From the NCBI GenBank assembly GCA_002839705.1, contig PGYO01000001.1:1-64000 (forward strand): DNA of 64,000 nt. Direction: 5' to 3'. A program made the translations under genes and the position numbers. The stretch comes from Methanobacteriales archaeon HGW-Methanobacteriales-1 (GTDB lineage Archaea; Methanobacteriota; Methanobacteria; Methanobacteriales; Methanobacteriaceae). Shown here piece by piece: positions 26,943-36,970 of this stretch. The notes beneath the pieces were generated by a model. That model did not search any database. It saw nothing but the letters and a program-made list of their open reading frames with translations, and was not told the DNA's origin. Within the stretch, counting starts at the first letter, position 1; each line of letters begins with the position of its first letter.

Positions 26943-27840
26943 GGGAGTTCACCTTTAATACCATAAAATCTTTGGATATAATTGTATTTTCAAATATTTT
27001 TTGAGCAGTTTTTTTAAGATGATTGGATTGTTTATATCTGGTGCTTATATGGGTTAAAATTAATTTTTTTGCTTCAGATTTTTTTGCTACTTCAGCGGCT
27101 TCTTTGGCGGTAGAATGCCAGTTTTCAATAGCTTTGTTTTGATCTTCATCTCCAAATGTGGATTCATGGATTAAAATATCCGCACCTTTGGCAAGCTCAA
27201 CTAAAGCATCGCAGGGCCTTGTATCTCCAGAATATACAATTTTAATACCACTTCTGCTTTTTCCCAGCACTTGCTCAGGATTAATGGTTTTATTTCCTAT
27301 TTTTACTGGAATTCCATCATGTAATTTGCTAAAATCGGGCCCGGGTTCAATTCCTAACTCAATAGCTTTATCTTTTAAGAATTTAGGCTTCTTTTTTTCA
27401 ATAATGGAATAAGAAAAATTAGGAACATTATGTTGAGTTTGAATGCATTCAATTTTATATTCTCTATGGTCTATTACAATTCCATCTTCCACCTCATTAA
27501 ACGTTATTTCAAAGTTCAGGGAGAAATAACCAAAGTTCATAATAGCTTCTTTTATATTTTGAATTCCTGGAGGCCCATAAATATCCAGTGGTTCCGTCCT
27601 ACCTCTAAATCCCATTGATTGAATAATTCCTGGAAGCCCTAAGATATGATCGCCGTGTAAATGGCTGATAAATATTTTTTTTATTTTCATAGGACTTAAT
27701 TTGAGATGGGCCATTTGGCGCTGTGTTCCCTCACCACAGTCAAATAATAAAATTTCACCAAATGCTTTTAAGGCTATAGAAGCATGATTTCGATGTTTAG
27801 TTGGTATTGCTGATGATGTGCCCAAAAAGATGAGTTCCAT
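26932..27840 (-). CDS. rnz: Ribonuclease Z (tRNase Z)
   Basis: 302 aa from the ATG of MELIFLGTSSAIPT; a GTG three codons earlier is less likely. The metallo-beta-lactamase motif FISHLHGDHILGLPG holds two Zn ions, supported by further His/Asp residues in YSGDTRPC, HESTF and LTHISTRY. It removes 3' trailers from precursor tRNA. First gene of the operon with mscS and the sortase. Confidence 0.95.
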   Translation of the reverse strand: MELIFLGTSSAIPTKHRNHASIALKAFGEILLFDCGEGTQRQMAHLKLSPMKIKKIFISHLHGDHILGLPGIIQSMGFRGRTEPLDIYGPPGIQNIKEAIMNFGYFSLNFEITFNEVEDGIVIDHREYKIECIQTQHNVPNFSYSIIEKKKPKFLKDKAIELGIEPGPDFSKLHDGIPVKIGNKTINPEQVLGKSRSGIKIVYSGDTRPCDALVELAKGADILIHESTFGDEDQNKAIENWHSTAKEAAEVAKKSEAKKLILTHISTRYKQSNHLKKTAQKIFENTIISKDFMVLKVNSHGN

Positions 27841-28132
27841 TTGTATCACTGATTATTAAAATTATTTAATTAATTGATTTGAATCTTATTTTACTATCTG
27901 TTTTTTTAAAAACATAAATTTTCCAAAACATAAAAATATTAGATTTAATAAAATTATTATGTATATTGTAATGATTTTTAATGAAAATATTAAACTTATA
28001 TTTAGTAAATTAATATATCTAGTATTATAATCGTTTTGTAATTGATTTATAGTATTTATAAATAATTCTTTTATAATAAATTTTATTTATCTTATTTGTT
28101 CATTATTATTAATATAATTCCAGGTGATGCAT

Positions 28133-28975
28133 ATGAAGAATGCCTTAAGGCATATAATAAAAGAAGATATTGGTTTTGAAGATATTACCACTAATGCTCT
28201 TATTAGTCCGGAACTTGATGCTCGTGCTGAAATTGTTTCTCGAGTGGGGGGAATAATTGCTGGGGTTGATGTTGCTGAAACCATTTTTAATGAATTCGGG
28301 TTAAAATATTCCACCTACAAGTCTGATGGTAATTTAATACATTCTGGTGATGTAATAATGTTAATTGAAGGAAATGCTCGTGTTCTTTTGAGTGTAGAGC
28401 GCACGGTACTAAATTTAATGATGAGGATGAGTGGAATTGCCACTTTAACTGCAAAAATGGTTGCAAGAGCAACGGCAGTTAATAAAAATATTATTATTGC
28501 TGGAACTAGAAAAACAACTCCGGGTATTCAGTTTTTTGAGAAATCTGCCGTTAAATTTGGTGGGGGCGATCCACACCGTTTTAGATTGGATGATTGTGCC
28601 ATGATAAAGGACAATCACCGGGCTATGGTAGGAGATATTACTCAGGCCATTAAAATAGTTCGAAAAAATGTTAGTTTTACTAAAAAAATTGAAGTTGAAG
28701 TTGAAACCCTGGAAGATGCGATACTAGCTTCTAAGGCTGGCGCAGATATTATCATGCTGGATAATATGAAAACTCAAGAAATTGAAATTATCCTAGATGA
28801 ATTGAATAAACTGGAGCTGCGTGAAAATGTAATCATAGAAGCTTCTGGTGGGATAAACCCAGATAACATATCTCAATACGCAAGTACGGGGGTAGATGTA
28901 ATTTCAATGGGTTTTATTACTCATTCAGCACCTTCTATTGATTTAAGTTTGGAAATCACATATAATGATTTATGA
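28133..28975 (+). CDS. nadC: Nicotinate-nucleotide pyrophosphorylase NadC
   Basis: 280 aa. It converts quinolinate and PRPP to nicotinate mononucleotide. Visible blocks: EDIGFEDITTNAL, the RTVLNLMMRMSGIAT helix, AGTRKTTPG (PRPP contact), KFGGGDPHRFRLDD, and the C-terminal IEASGGINPDNI. The ATG at 28133 is chosen because AGGTGAT lies directly upstream; GTG and ATG codons slightly earlier overlap that site. The NadA partner lies at 22750-23667. Confidence 0.95.
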   Translation: MKNALRHIIKEDIGFEDITTNALISPELDARAEIVSRVGGIIAGVDVAETIFNEFGLKYSTYKSDGNLIHSGDVIMLIEGNARVLLSVERTVLNLMMRMSGIATLTAKMVARATAVNKNIIIAGTRKTTPGIQFFEKSAVKFGGGDPHRFRLDDCAMIKDNHRAMVGDITQAIKIVRKNVSFTKKIEVEVETLEDAILASKAGADIIMLDNMKTQEIEIILDELNKLELRENVIIEASGGINPDNISQYASTGVDVISMGFITHSAPSIDLSLEITYNDL

Positions 28976-29324
28976 TATGACTATGATGAACTAATGGCTT
29001 CAATAATTAATTTTATTAGTGTTCAAATTATTACTTTATATAATTTTTTAGAAAATTTTTTCTTAGAAAATAATGTAAAATGATTTTGTTTCATTCATTA
29101 TAATGCTTTTTCACACAATCTTTTAATAGATATGGGATGGGAGTATTAAAAAAATTCAAGCTAACTTGTTAAATTTGGAATACATTTATATAGTTTGGGA
29201 TTTATATTTAATATTGATACTTATAGTAATAACAAAGCAGATTTTATTGAATTTAGATTCAATTAAATTGTTTTAATTGGATCGAATTTAATGAATTCTA
29301 ATTTATTTTTTGGAGAGAAATAAT
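28976..29324 (+). promoter_or_regulatory. Promoter and structured leader of histone-fold-like gene
   Basis: 349 bp without an open frame. ATTTATATAG (29184-29193) is a good TATA box, placing a start site near 29215. The predicted 110-base leader contains GATTCAATTAAA (29256-29267) pairing with TTTAATTGGATC (29272-29283): a 12-bp stem with one G-U wobble and a 4-base loop. GGAGAG follows about 30 bases later at the ribosome site. The hairpin could affect translation of the downstream acidic protein. Confidence 0.5.
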
Positions 29325-29894
29325 ATGATTGATGAGATGAATAATATGTTAGATCAAGAGTATGATATGGATGAACTAGAAGAAGAGGAAAATGAGGATT
29401 TTGAAAATCCTTCAGAAAATTCTGAGGAAAAATCTCAAGATTCAGAAGTAACCTCTGATGATAAAGAATCCAATGATGAATTGGATGAAGAATCTGATGA
29501 ATCTGTCGAGGGGTCCGAAGATGAATTGGATGAAGACTCAGAGGGCCTACCTTTTGCTAAAGCCGAAGTTGTTCGTCTCATGAAACAGCATTTGGACAAC
29601 GACAAAATGATTCGTGAAAGGGTAAAGGTTGAAATGAACCGATTCTTAGGTGAAGTCCTAGAACGAGTTTGTGCTCAATTAAATGAATATCCTTACACTA
29701 CTGTTGAGTACGAAATGTTAAAAGAGTCCATTTATCCTTATCAAAATATTTCTAGAATAAATCAGGAAAAAGAAAGGATTTTAATGCACTTGGATGCTAT
29801 TAAAGCTGATTGTGATGCTCTGAGTATGGATGTTAGAAGTACTCTAAAACTAAAAGATGTTAATGAAGAAGATGAACATTTTAATCGGGTTTAA
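29325..29894 (+). CDS. Acidic-tailed protein, candidate histone fold plus coiled coil
   Basis: 189 aa from the ATG after GGAGAGA. Residues 1-75 are extremely acidic (Glu/Asp/Ser). Then [14 protein letters not shown], a long amphipathic helix ([20 protein letters not shown]) and [15 protein letters not shown] match, by eye, the short helix - long helix - TT-loop - helix plan of archaeal histones. A C-terminal heptad-like helix ([20 protein letters not shown]) follows. The Arg/Lys DNA-contact residues of canonical histones are not obviously present. It may be a divergent histone variant or an acidic chaperone; this is inference. Confidence 0.5.
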   Translation: MIDEMNNMLDQEYDMDELEEEENEDFENPSENSEEKSQDSEVTSDDKESNDELDEESDESVEGSEDELDEDSEGLPFAKAEVVRLMKQHLDNDKMIRERVKVEMNRFLGEVLERVCAQLNEYPYTTVEYEMLKESIYPYQNISRINQEKERILMHLDAIKADCDALSMDVRSTLKLKDVNEEDEHFNRV

Positions 29895-29990
29895 TTAATT
29901 ATTAATCTTTTTTCTTCCTTAATTTTATTTAACTTTTAAATATTAATTTTTAATATTATTTTTATAATTAAAAAATAGTTTAGGGATTAT

Positions 29991-30569
29991 TTAATCTACT
30001 TCGCTCTGTTCAAAAGTGGCAAATCCCGTCTTTAGCTCTTTTATTTCTTCTGGTTTCAATTCTCTTTTTGAAGCATTGGGGTGTGCGATGAAACTCTGAC
30101 CAAAAGGATCTTCTAGGATTATTTCAACTATTTTATCTCCGGATCGAACTTTTTCCAAATTTTTAAGTATTAATTTGGCGTTTTTTTGAGATTCTTCCTC
30201 ATCATCAAAAAGATTGAGGGCTGTTTTAACTGCTCCTTGGAACCGTTCTATAACGCCTTCCACGTTTGAGACATATCCTAAAGATTTAGGTCCAGGTTCT
30301 ACCTTTAGTCCCAGTTCCGGAATACTTAAAGTTGCAGATTGAGATTTAACAACTCGGGCATTCATGCTGTCCTTTTTAACTTCTATAGAATATCGAACGG
30401 GATCCTTTTGATCCAGACATATTATGTCTGCATGGCGATAACCACATGATCCACATAATACTACTGATTCCATTATTTCTCCAAAATAAGGTATTTCTTC
30501 TGTCCGACTAGTTACTTCCATGCATTTTTCAGCATAGCATACTGGACAGTCAACTTTCATTTTTTCCAA
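29991..30569 (-). CDS. ZPR1 zinc-finger domain protein
   Basis: 192 aa. The zinc ribbon is CPVC (about 9-12) with [11 protein letters not shown] (about 39-49), followed by the ZPR1 beta domain ([27 protein letters not shown]). Eukaryotic ZPR1 chaperones elongation factor 1A; archaeal homologues have one copy of the module and may do the same. The TTG start is chosen for GGAGAG about 9 bases upstream. Confidence 0.88.
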   Translation of the reverse strand: MEKMKVDCPVCYAEKCMEVTSRTEEIPYFGEIMESVVLCGSCGYRHADIICLDQKDPVRYSIEVKKDSMNARVVKSQSATLSIPELGLKVEPGPKSLGYVSNVEGVIERFQGAVKTALNLFDDEEESQKNAKLILKNLEKVRSGDKIVEIILEDPFGQSFIAHPNASKRELKPEEIKELKTGFATFEQSEVD

Positions 30570-30664
30570 TATTCTTCTCTCCTTTAGAACTTAATAGATA
30601 ATTTTAAGGGGGTTATTAATTAATTCAAGATTTATTGATATTTTTTAATTTTTTATATTAAAAA

Positions 30665-31660
30665 TTAGGCATTGGTGTTATTTTCATCAACACCATCTTC
30701 ATAGTCTTTTTGCTGTTTAAATAGTAGTCCACTTTTATCTAAATCATCAACCATTTTTCCTAAGGTCTCTATATCTGGCGCACATATTCTGTGGCTGTGA
30801 ACATTGTTAGATAGCTCATAAAGCTTTTCTAGGTCTTTCTTACGTTTTGGATTTTGATTTAGCTGATCAACAAATCTTTTTGCTTCCCTAGGATCATAAA
30901 CATTTACTTTCCTTTTTAAAGGCTCTCCAAAACCCGGAAGGAAATAAGAAACATCCACTATTCTTCCACCATATTTGTTTAAGACAATATTAATCTCTTC
31001 GCTTAGATCATTTACAGAATGTTTCAGAATCATTTCTTTACAAATCTCTCTTATAATGGATAACATCCTTTTAAGTGTGCATTCAATGCTTTGATTGTTA
31101 ATTACTGGAACACCATGTTCATTGGCCTGTTCTACAAGGTAATCATGGATGATTCTGTTTTCTTTGAAATATTCCAAGTGTTTTCCGCCACGTTTTATTT
31201 TCATGGCTCTTTTTACGAATCTTTCTTTATGAACATCTTCATCAGCAGATAAAATGAAAAAATGTATAGATGCATCATTCTTGAACTTTTCAGTATTTAC
31301 TAATCCTGGAACCAGGTGAACTCCTTCAATCACAACATCGTCAAAATCATCCACTGCTCTTTTTATAACTTTTTCAATTGCAGGAATTACCAAGGAGGCA
31401 TGTGCTTCAAAACCGGCCTCAATCAAATCTTTTTTACTTTCTTTGAATTTTTCTTTATCTCTAATAGTAGTATATGCATCAAAAGAAGATTTGTGCAGTG
31501 CCGGTGCATATTCAGGTCCAATAATTCCTCTGACAATTTCTCTAATAAAGTCGGTTTCAATAAGGTGTTTTATGCCTAATTCTTTGGCCAACTCAGAAGC
31601 TACAGTAGATTTTCCGATTCCAGAAGCACTTCCAATCAAGATTACATAGGGCTTTTTCAA
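30665..31660 (-). CDS. 2-phosphoglycerate kinase
   Basis: 331 aa from the TTG that has GGGGAG 7 bases upstream. The P-loop is [10 protein letters not shown] (near residue 10), followed by [11 protein letters not shown] and HKSSFDAY, and a lid-like [10 protein letters not shown] strand. The enzyme makes 2,3-diphosphoglycerate, the precursor of cyclic 2,3-diphosphoglycerate that Methanobacteriales accumulate. The cyclising synthetase is not in the window. The C-terminal ~110 residues form an extra domain of unclear function. Confidence 0.85.
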   Translation of the reverse strand: MKKPYVILIGSASGIGKSTVASELAKELGIKHLIETDFIREIVRGIIGPEYAPALHKSSFDAYTTIRDKEKFKESKKDLIEAGFEAHASLVIPAIEKVIKRAVDDFDDVVIEGVHLVPGLVNTEKFKNDASIHFFILSADEDVHKERFVKRAMKIKRGGKHLEYFKENRIIHDYLVEQANEHGVPVINNQSIECTLKRMLSIIREICKEMILKHSVNDLSEEINIVLNKYGGRIVDVSYFLPGFGEPLKRKVNVYDPREAKRFVDQLNQNPKRKKDLEKLYELSNNVHSHRICAPDIETLGKMVDDLDKSGLLFKQQKDYEDGVDENNTNA

Positions 31661-31858
31661 ATTATTACTCCCCAAACTTTGATAAAATTATTTAGTATTA
31701 AATAAATAATTATTTATTACAATTACTTTAAACTTTATAATTAGTATAATTAACGATTAAAAAATCAAATAAAATGAAAAATTAGCAATAAAAAAGATTC
31801 AATTAAAATAACAAATATAATGATTTAAAATAATATATTTATTAAATAATATTTGTTA

Positions 31859-32206
31859 TTAGGTTAATAGATCTCTTACTCTCTCGGCACTTCTCCTCAT
31901 TTCAATTCGGATAAGTCCCAGATTAATATCGACGTCAGTAATAAGAACCAAAATTCCTTCACCCGAATCGATCATCAAGGTTTTTCCTCTAGTCCCTTCG
32001 ATCATTACTTGCTCTAGGGGTTCGTGTTTCATTTCTTCTGCAGACCGCTCTGCTGTACCAAAAACTGCAGATGACATCGCTGCAACTAATTCAGAATCTA
32101 TATCTGAAGGCACCTCAGTTTCAATAATCAGACCGTCTTTTCCTACAACCAAAGAACCATTTACCCCGTTGATCCTACCTAAATCTTTAAGTATCCTCGC
32201 TATCAT
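31859..32206 (-). CDS. Roadblock/LC7-domain protein
   Basis: 115 aa, a single roadblock domain with [18 protein letters not shown], a helix ([20 protein letters not shown]) and [13 protein letters not shown] / [19 protein letters not shown] strands. It matches the N-terminal part of the 428-aa protein at 24074-25360. MglB-like proteins of this fold regulate small GTPases or polarity. It lies divergently beside the DUF1611-sepF genes. GGAGG is 7 bases before the ATG. Confidence 0.85.
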   Translation of the reverse strand: MIARILKDLGRINGVNGSLVVGKDGLIIETEVPSDIDSELVAAMSSAVFGTAERSAEEMKHEPLEQVMIEGTRGKTLMIDSGEGILVLITDVDINLGLIRIEMRRSAERVRDLLT

Positions 32207-32339
32207 TCTAATGCCTCCATCACTAAATAGATTATTTTCCTTAAAGTATATATGCTTTAATCATTTATTAATATAAATAAGATATAATAAGTAATTAAAC
32301 TTTCTATTTGATTTCACTAAATATCTAAGGAGTGATTCT

Positions 32340-33395
32340 TTGTACATAGTATCTTCTGTGGAAGAACTTCAAAATCTTAATCCATTCATTGTCATAGGCT
32401 GTGGAGGTGGAGGCGAAAAATTTGCTAATTTTGAAGGTGTGGAGGCCGTTGGATTTGTAGATGACAATCCTTACAAGCAGGGAAAACCTTTCTGTGGATT
32501 TCCAGTCTCTTCTGACTTAATTGACTTATTAAAAGAAACAGATGCCAAAAGTGTGGCCATAATGTTACCTATAGGTGCTGAGGGCTCTGCATTAAAATAT
32601 GCTGTTCAAGCAATTGATGAAGGGAAAAATGTGGTTACTTCGTTCCGTTCTTTGTCTGTAGCTGAAAATACATCTCTTTTGAAGTTTGCCAAGCAAAAAA
32701 ACGTGTTAATTAAGGAAATAAGTCCTAGATTAGATACTATAGATAAATTATTTGGTATTGCACCAGCCAAATGTTGTGAAGTTTTACCTAAGATTAATTA
32801 TCAACATAAAACTCCTGTGGTATATGTGGGTGGAACCTCACAGGAATGTGGTAAAAGAACTACGACTCGTTTGCTTGGAAAAGCTGCTATGGATTCTGGT
32901 ATGGAAGTTGGTGTAATTTCAACGGATGAAATGGGATTAGAAAAACCAGTAGATCTTAATTTCCGTGCAGGTAGTTTATCAGTGATGGATATTGCTTCTT
33001 CAATCATGGGTTCTATTAAATTTTTGGAAGAGCAAAAAGATCTAGATATTATTTTTGTTGAAAGCCAATCAAGCTTGACTGAGTTGGGTAATCCACACCC
33101 TAGGGGGTTATCGGCTTCTATTTTAATAGGTTCTTCACCAGAGGTTTCAGTTTTGTGTCACCGGCCAAACCACCCTTATCGACAACCTAGGGGTGTCTTG
33201 GATGAGATAAGAGCTATTGAATCTGTAGAGCCCACAAAAGTTGTTGGAATTTCTCTTAATTTAAGGAATGTGGATGCAAAAGGACAAATTGAGAAATATG
33301 AATCGAAATATGGGCTTCCAACAGTTGATGTAAAAAATGGTGGCTCTTCACAGTTATTAAATGTAATTATGGATTTTTTAGGGGAGATTAAATGA
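32340..33395 (+). CDS. DUF1611 P-loop protein coupled to SepF
   Basis: 351 aa. Residues 1-145 look like a Rossmann domain ([11 protein letters not shown] at 18-28, VGFVDDN). From about 158 a P-loop domain begins: [12 protein letters not shown] (164-175) with later [18 protein letters not shown]. This matches DUF1611, whose bacterial member DgcN is described as acting on D-glutamate. Pseudomurein contains glutamate, so a wall-precursor role is possible but not shown. TTG start with GGAGTGA upstream. Its stop overlaps the sepF ATG (ATGA), so the two are translationally coupled. Confidence 0.75.
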   Translation: MYIVSSVEELQNLNPFIVIGCGGGGEKFANFEGVEAVGFVDDNPYKQGKPFCGFPVSSDLIDLLKETDAKSVAIMLPIGAEGSALKYAVQAIDEGKNVVTSFRSLSVAENTSLLKFAKQKNVLIKEISPRLDTIDKLFGIAPAKCCEVLPKINYQHKTPVVYVGGTSQECGKRTTTRLLGKAAMDSGMEVGVISTDEMGLEKPVDLNFRAGSLSVMDIASSIMGSIKFLEEQKDLDIIFVESQSSLTELGNPHPRGLSASILIGSSPEVSVLCHRPNHPYRQPRGVLDEIRAIESVEPTKVVGISLNLRNVDAKGQIEKYESKYGLPTVDVKNGGSSQLLNVIMDFLGEIK

Positions 33396-33751
33396 AGGAT
33401 ATGATGGATTTTGTTAAGAAAAACCTGGGCCTAGATGAGGATGAAAAAGAAAAAGAAGATCCTGAAACAATAATTGTTCCCGAGCATTCATTTTATGAGA
33501 TTATATTAATGAAAGCCAAGAACATGGATGATATTGACTACGCTATAAACCAGATATCTGAAGAAAAGAACCCTATAATTTTAGATATGAGTTATTTGGA
33601 AAATGAGCTTCCTGAAGATTTTCAGTTAGCTGGTGAAAAACTCAATGATCTACGTAAAAGAATTGGTGTAGAAGTTATACTTCTTTGTAAAAATGGAAAA
33701 AATGTTTTAATTATTACTCCTCCTGAAATAAAACTTATACGGAAAGATTAA
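33392..33751 (+). CDS. sepF: Archaeal cell-division protein SepF
   Basis: 119 aa. An N-terminal amphipathic helix ([14 protein letters not shown]) is the membrane-targeting segment, then a charged linker, then the SepF core ([56 protein letters not shown]). In archaea with FtsZ, SepF anchors the ring to the membrane. FtsZ itself is not in this window. The start is within the stop of the DUF1611 gene. Confidence 0.92.
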   Translation: MKDMMDFVKKNLGLDEDEKEKEDPETIIVPEHSFYEIILMKAKNMDDIDYAINQISEEKNPIILDMSYLENELPEDFQLAGEKLNDLRKRIGVEVILLCKNGKNVLIITPPEIKLIRKD

Positions 33752-33763
33752 AACATATGTGAC

Positions 33764-33785
33764 TTTGAATGTTTTAACATTCAAA
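33764..33785. promoter_or_regulatory. 10-bp inverted repeat between sepF and next gene
   Basis: TTTGAATGTT and AACATTCAAA flank a 2-base centre, 12 bases after the sepF stop and 74 bases before the next gene. There is no T-run directly after it, so it is more like an operator or RNA-processing hairpin than a classical terminator; termination is still possible. Confidence 0.45.
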
Positions 33786-33858
33786 CTAATGATTTAAATT
33801 CTTAATGGGGGGATTTATATTATTTATTTAATTCTCTCCATATATATGGGGTAGAGAA

Positions 33859-34904
33859 ATGGAATTACCAATTACTAAACCTTCTCAGGTTTCTTATGCA
33901 GATGAGCTTGAATTTTCAGATCTTATGGAAAAAATGTATGAAAAAAGTTATGATGGCTTTATTCGTATTACGCATGGTTCTGAAGAGGGTTACATTCTTT
34001 TTGAAGATGGGAACATTGTTGCAGCTTCCTATGATCGTTTTTTAAAAAATGAAGCTGTGGATAAAATAAAAAAAGCTATGGACAAAAGCGATAGTTTAAT
34101 TGAAGTTTTTGATTTGAAACCATCTCAAATAATCTATTTGTTGGACTTAAATAAGGCCTATAAAATTGAAAAAGAACAATCTAGTCCAAATTTATCATCT
34201 TCTGGAATAGAAAATGTGGCTAATCAAGATGATGGGGATTATGGATATGATGATGGATTATTCAACCCTAAAGAGGCTAGTTATCGTCAGCCAATTGCTA
34301 AAATTGAAGCAGAGGAAAGGGAGGAATATGATCGAAAACAAGAATTTGCTAAAAAACCTGTAGTTGAGTCTGTGGTTGAGCCGGAGGTTGTTAAGGAGCC
34401 TGTTGTTGAGTCTGTGGTTGAGCCGGAGGTTGTTAAGGAGCCTGTTGTTGAGTCTGTGGTTATGTTGATGAAATTGAAGAAGAAGCAATTCCTATTGATC
34501 GTGAAGAACTCATGAAAAAATATGGGTTAAAAGATATTCAGGAAGAAGAGGTGGATAAGGTTCTAGATACCTACAAAGGTGGTACTGTCAGCAGTGGTGA
34601 CTTGGAAAAGATTGAACTAACTTTAATGAATAGAATAAAACAATCTGTCATGGCAGTACCTAAAATTAAGGGCACTGAAGTCATGGTATTCTTAGAGAAC
34701 ACTCGTGAATTAGGTGGTAAAATAAAAATAATATCTGAATATGAAGGAAAAGGTCTTTTTTCTCGAATAATGGGTGAATCTAAAGTTATAGAAAATCTAA
34801 AATTTCAAGTTTTGGATATTGTGGAAATGGAGATTCGTAAAAGTTTTAGAGAGTATCCACAAATTGTAGAGAATTTTGATATTAATATTGAAATTGTTCA
34901 CTAA
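33859..34904 (+). pseudogene. Frameshifted gene with tandem repeats (possibly DUF2226)
   Basis: Two reading frames (33859-34515 and 34512-34904) form one protein if a single base is added near 34452-34461; the second frame upstream of its ATG reads YVDEIEEEAIPIDREEL, joining smoothly. The restored protein would be about 348 aa: an N-terminal domain with YILFEDGNIVAASYDRF (possibly DUF2226), an acidic repeat linker, and a C-terminal MVFLENTRELGGKIKIISEY domain. It lies between sepF and minD. Sequencing error in the repeat or a true mutation are both possible; I see no slippery heptamer for programmed shifting. Confidence 0.7.
34357..34461 (+). repeat. 42-bp in-frame tandem repeat, 2.5 copies
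   Basis: Units begin at 34357, 34399 and 34441 and encode PVVESVVEPEVVKE twice plus half a copy. Units 2 and 3 are identical over their shared length; unit 1 differs by one base. Copy-number changes keep the frame because 42 is divisible by three, so the nearby frameshift is a separate event. Confidence 0.9.
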
Positions 34905-35146
34905 ATATCTGATTAATTTAAAAGATTTTATTCTATTATTTTTACATTTTAGATGATTATTTTGAATTTTGGTATTATATGCATTGATTTTTTTGCTTTT
35001 GCATCGTTTATTTCTAACCAATGGCCGAATTTATAGATGACTATTTAAGTATTGAAATATCAATAAATTAATTATAATATATTATAATGATTTCAAAGTT
35101 ATTTGAATTCACAAATATTATGAAGAGTAATTTCAGGAGGTATTAA

Positions 35147-35926
35147 ATGACCAGGGTTATTACTGTTGCTTCAGGTAAAGGAGGGGTTGGAAAAACAACC
35201 ATCACTGCCAACCTGGGAGTTTCACTATCTACTTTTGGGGAAAGTGTAGTGGTTTTAGATGCAGATATCGCAATGGCGAATCTGGAACTTATTTTAGGTA
35301 TGGAAGGAAAATCAGTAACTTTACATGAGGTACTGGCTGGTGAAGCTTCAATAGAAGATGCTATTTATGATGGACCTAGTGGGGTTAGAGTTGTACCTGC
35401 AGGTATATCTTTAGAGGGCCTTCGAAATGTTAAATTAGACCGTTTAGAAGATGCATTATCTAGATTAATGGAAGGTACTGATATTTTATTAATTGATGCT
35501 CCTGCGGGATTGGAAAAAGATGCACTTGCAGCATTGGCTGCTGCAGACGAGCTTATATTAGTCACTACTCCGGAAGTACCGTCTATAAGTGACGCACTTA
35601 AAACTAAAATTATTGCCACAAAGCTTGGTGTGAATATCATTGGTGTTGTAATCAATCGGGAACAGCATGATAAGACCTTTTTGACTGTTGATGAGGTTGA
35701 GACAATTCTAGAAGTTCCAGTAATTGCTGTAGTTCCAGATGATCATGAAGTTAGTAGGGCTGCGGCTTTTGGTGAACCAATTGTTCTTAAAAATCCAAAA
35801 TCTCCTACATCTAATGCTATAATGAAATTAGCAGCAGACTTGATTGGAGAACATTACCACCCAATAGAACCAGATAAAAAAGGTGTTATTATCAAGTTAA
35901 TTGATGGTTTAATGGGCAGAAGATAA
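35147..35926 (+). CDS. minD: MinD/ParA-family ATPase
   Basis: 259 aa. Deviant Walker [10 protein letters not shown] (10-18), switch [14 protein letters not shown], and Walker [16 protein letters not shown] identify MinD. The C-terminal [14 protein letters not shown] is an amphipathic helix that fits the membrane-targeting sequence. Archaeal MinD-like proteins position cellular structures such as the division site or archaellum/chemotaxis arrays. Located 242 bp after the frameshifted gene and 1.4 kb from sepF. AGGAGGT precedes the ATG. Confidence 0.9.
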   Translation: MTRVITVASGKGGVGKTTITANLGVSLSTFGESVVVLDADIAMANLELILGMEGKSVTLHEVLAGEASIEDAIYDGPSGVRVVPAGISLEGLRNVKLDRLEDALSRLMEGTDILLIDAPAGLEKDALAALAAADELILVTTPEVPSISDALKTKIIATKLGVNIIGVVINREQHDKTFLTVDEVETILEVPVIAVVPDDHEVSRAAAFGEPIVLKNPKSPTSNAIMKLAADLIGEHYHPIEPDKKGVIIKLIDGLMGRR

Positions 35927-35999
35927 TTTTAAATCATTTTCTTTTATTTCTTTTTATTTTGAGATTGTTTTTTTATTTAATTAGTTTTCAGGTGTAACT

Positions 36000-36845
36000 T
36001 TGAAATTAGACGTTGTTTCTGTAGGCACATGCAATATGGATTTTATTTTAAAAGTTCCACAATTTGTTGAACTTGATGGAGAAATGTATATTGAAGAAGT
36101 TAAAAAGATTCCTGGGGGTTCCGCCTTAAATTTCGCCATGAAAACCTCTTTAAATGGATTAAATTCAGGAATAATTGCTAAAATTGGAAATGACCATCAT
36201 GGTGAAATCATACTTGATAAACTCTCTAAAAGATGCATTGAGACTTCCAGGATAGAAAAAATAGATGATTCTACGGGCATGGCTTTTATTAGTGTTGATG
36301 GCAATGGTAAAAGATCTATTTATTCATTCATGGGAGCAAATGAAGAATTAAATCTTTCTAAAGAGGATTTTGAGTATATAACTTCTGCTGAAATTACTCA
36401 CTTAAGCGGGACTTATTGGGAAGTTGCTTATGCTGCAGCTAAACATGTAAATACACTATCTTTTGCGCCGGGTGCCTTGCTTTCTACTTTTGGATTAGAT
36501 AAATTAGAGCCAGTTTTATCTAATACAGACATATTATTCTTAAATGAAAAAGAGGTTAAAATATTAACTGGTTTGGAATTAAATAAGGGAATAGATCTTT
36601 TAATTGAGAATGGCATCCCCTTAGTGGTAATAACACTGGGTGATAAAGGATCTATTTTACGCAATCAAAAAGAGATGATTAAATTCCCTGCTAAAAGTGT
36701 TCAGGTAGTAGATACTACTGGTGCGGGCGATACTTTTGCAGCGGGTTTTATATCACAATGGTTTAAGAAAAAATCCCTAAATTCATGCTTAAAACTTGCC
36801 ACTTCATCTGCAGCTGATTGTATTTGTAAATTGGGAGGCATATAA
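36000..36845 (+). CDS. PfkB-family carbohydrate kinase
   Basis: 281 aa. The N-terminal VGTCNMDFIL and GGSALNFAMKTSLNGL (substrate site), and the C-terminal DTTGAGDTFAAGF motif (anion hole and catalytic Asp) identify the ribokinase/PfkB family. The sugar or nucleoside substrate is unknown. TTG start with AGGTG 6 bases upstream. Transcribed from its own promoter region after minD (73 bp gap). Confidence 0.9.
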   Translation: MKLDVVSVGTCNMDFILKVPQFVELDGEMYIEEVKKIPGGSALNFAMKTSLNGLNSGIIAKIGNDHHGEIILDKLSKRCIETSRIEKIDDSTGMAFISVDGNGKRSIYSFMGANEELNLSKEDFEYITSAEITHLSGTYWEVAYAAAKHVNTLSFAPGALLSTFGLDKLEPVLSNTDILFLNEKEVKILTGLELNKGIDLLIENGIPLVVITLGDKGSILRNQKEMIKFPAKSVQVVDTTGAGDTFAAGFISQWFKKKSLNSCLKLATSSAADCICKLGGI

Positions 36846-36970
36846 AAAATTTTTAGTTGAATTTCGGATTACTCATTTTAAATTTATTTTTTTATATTCA
36901 AATAACATAATTCTGGTTTAATAATAAAAAATATATGCATTGCATTATTTTTTATAATTATTCTTTTTGA

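Noticed and set aside
34357-34515. Programmed ribosomal frameshift in the repeat gene
   Set aside because: The shift point GTGGTTATG lacks a slippery heptamer and no pseudoknot-like structure follows. An error or mutation next to the tandem repeat is simpler.
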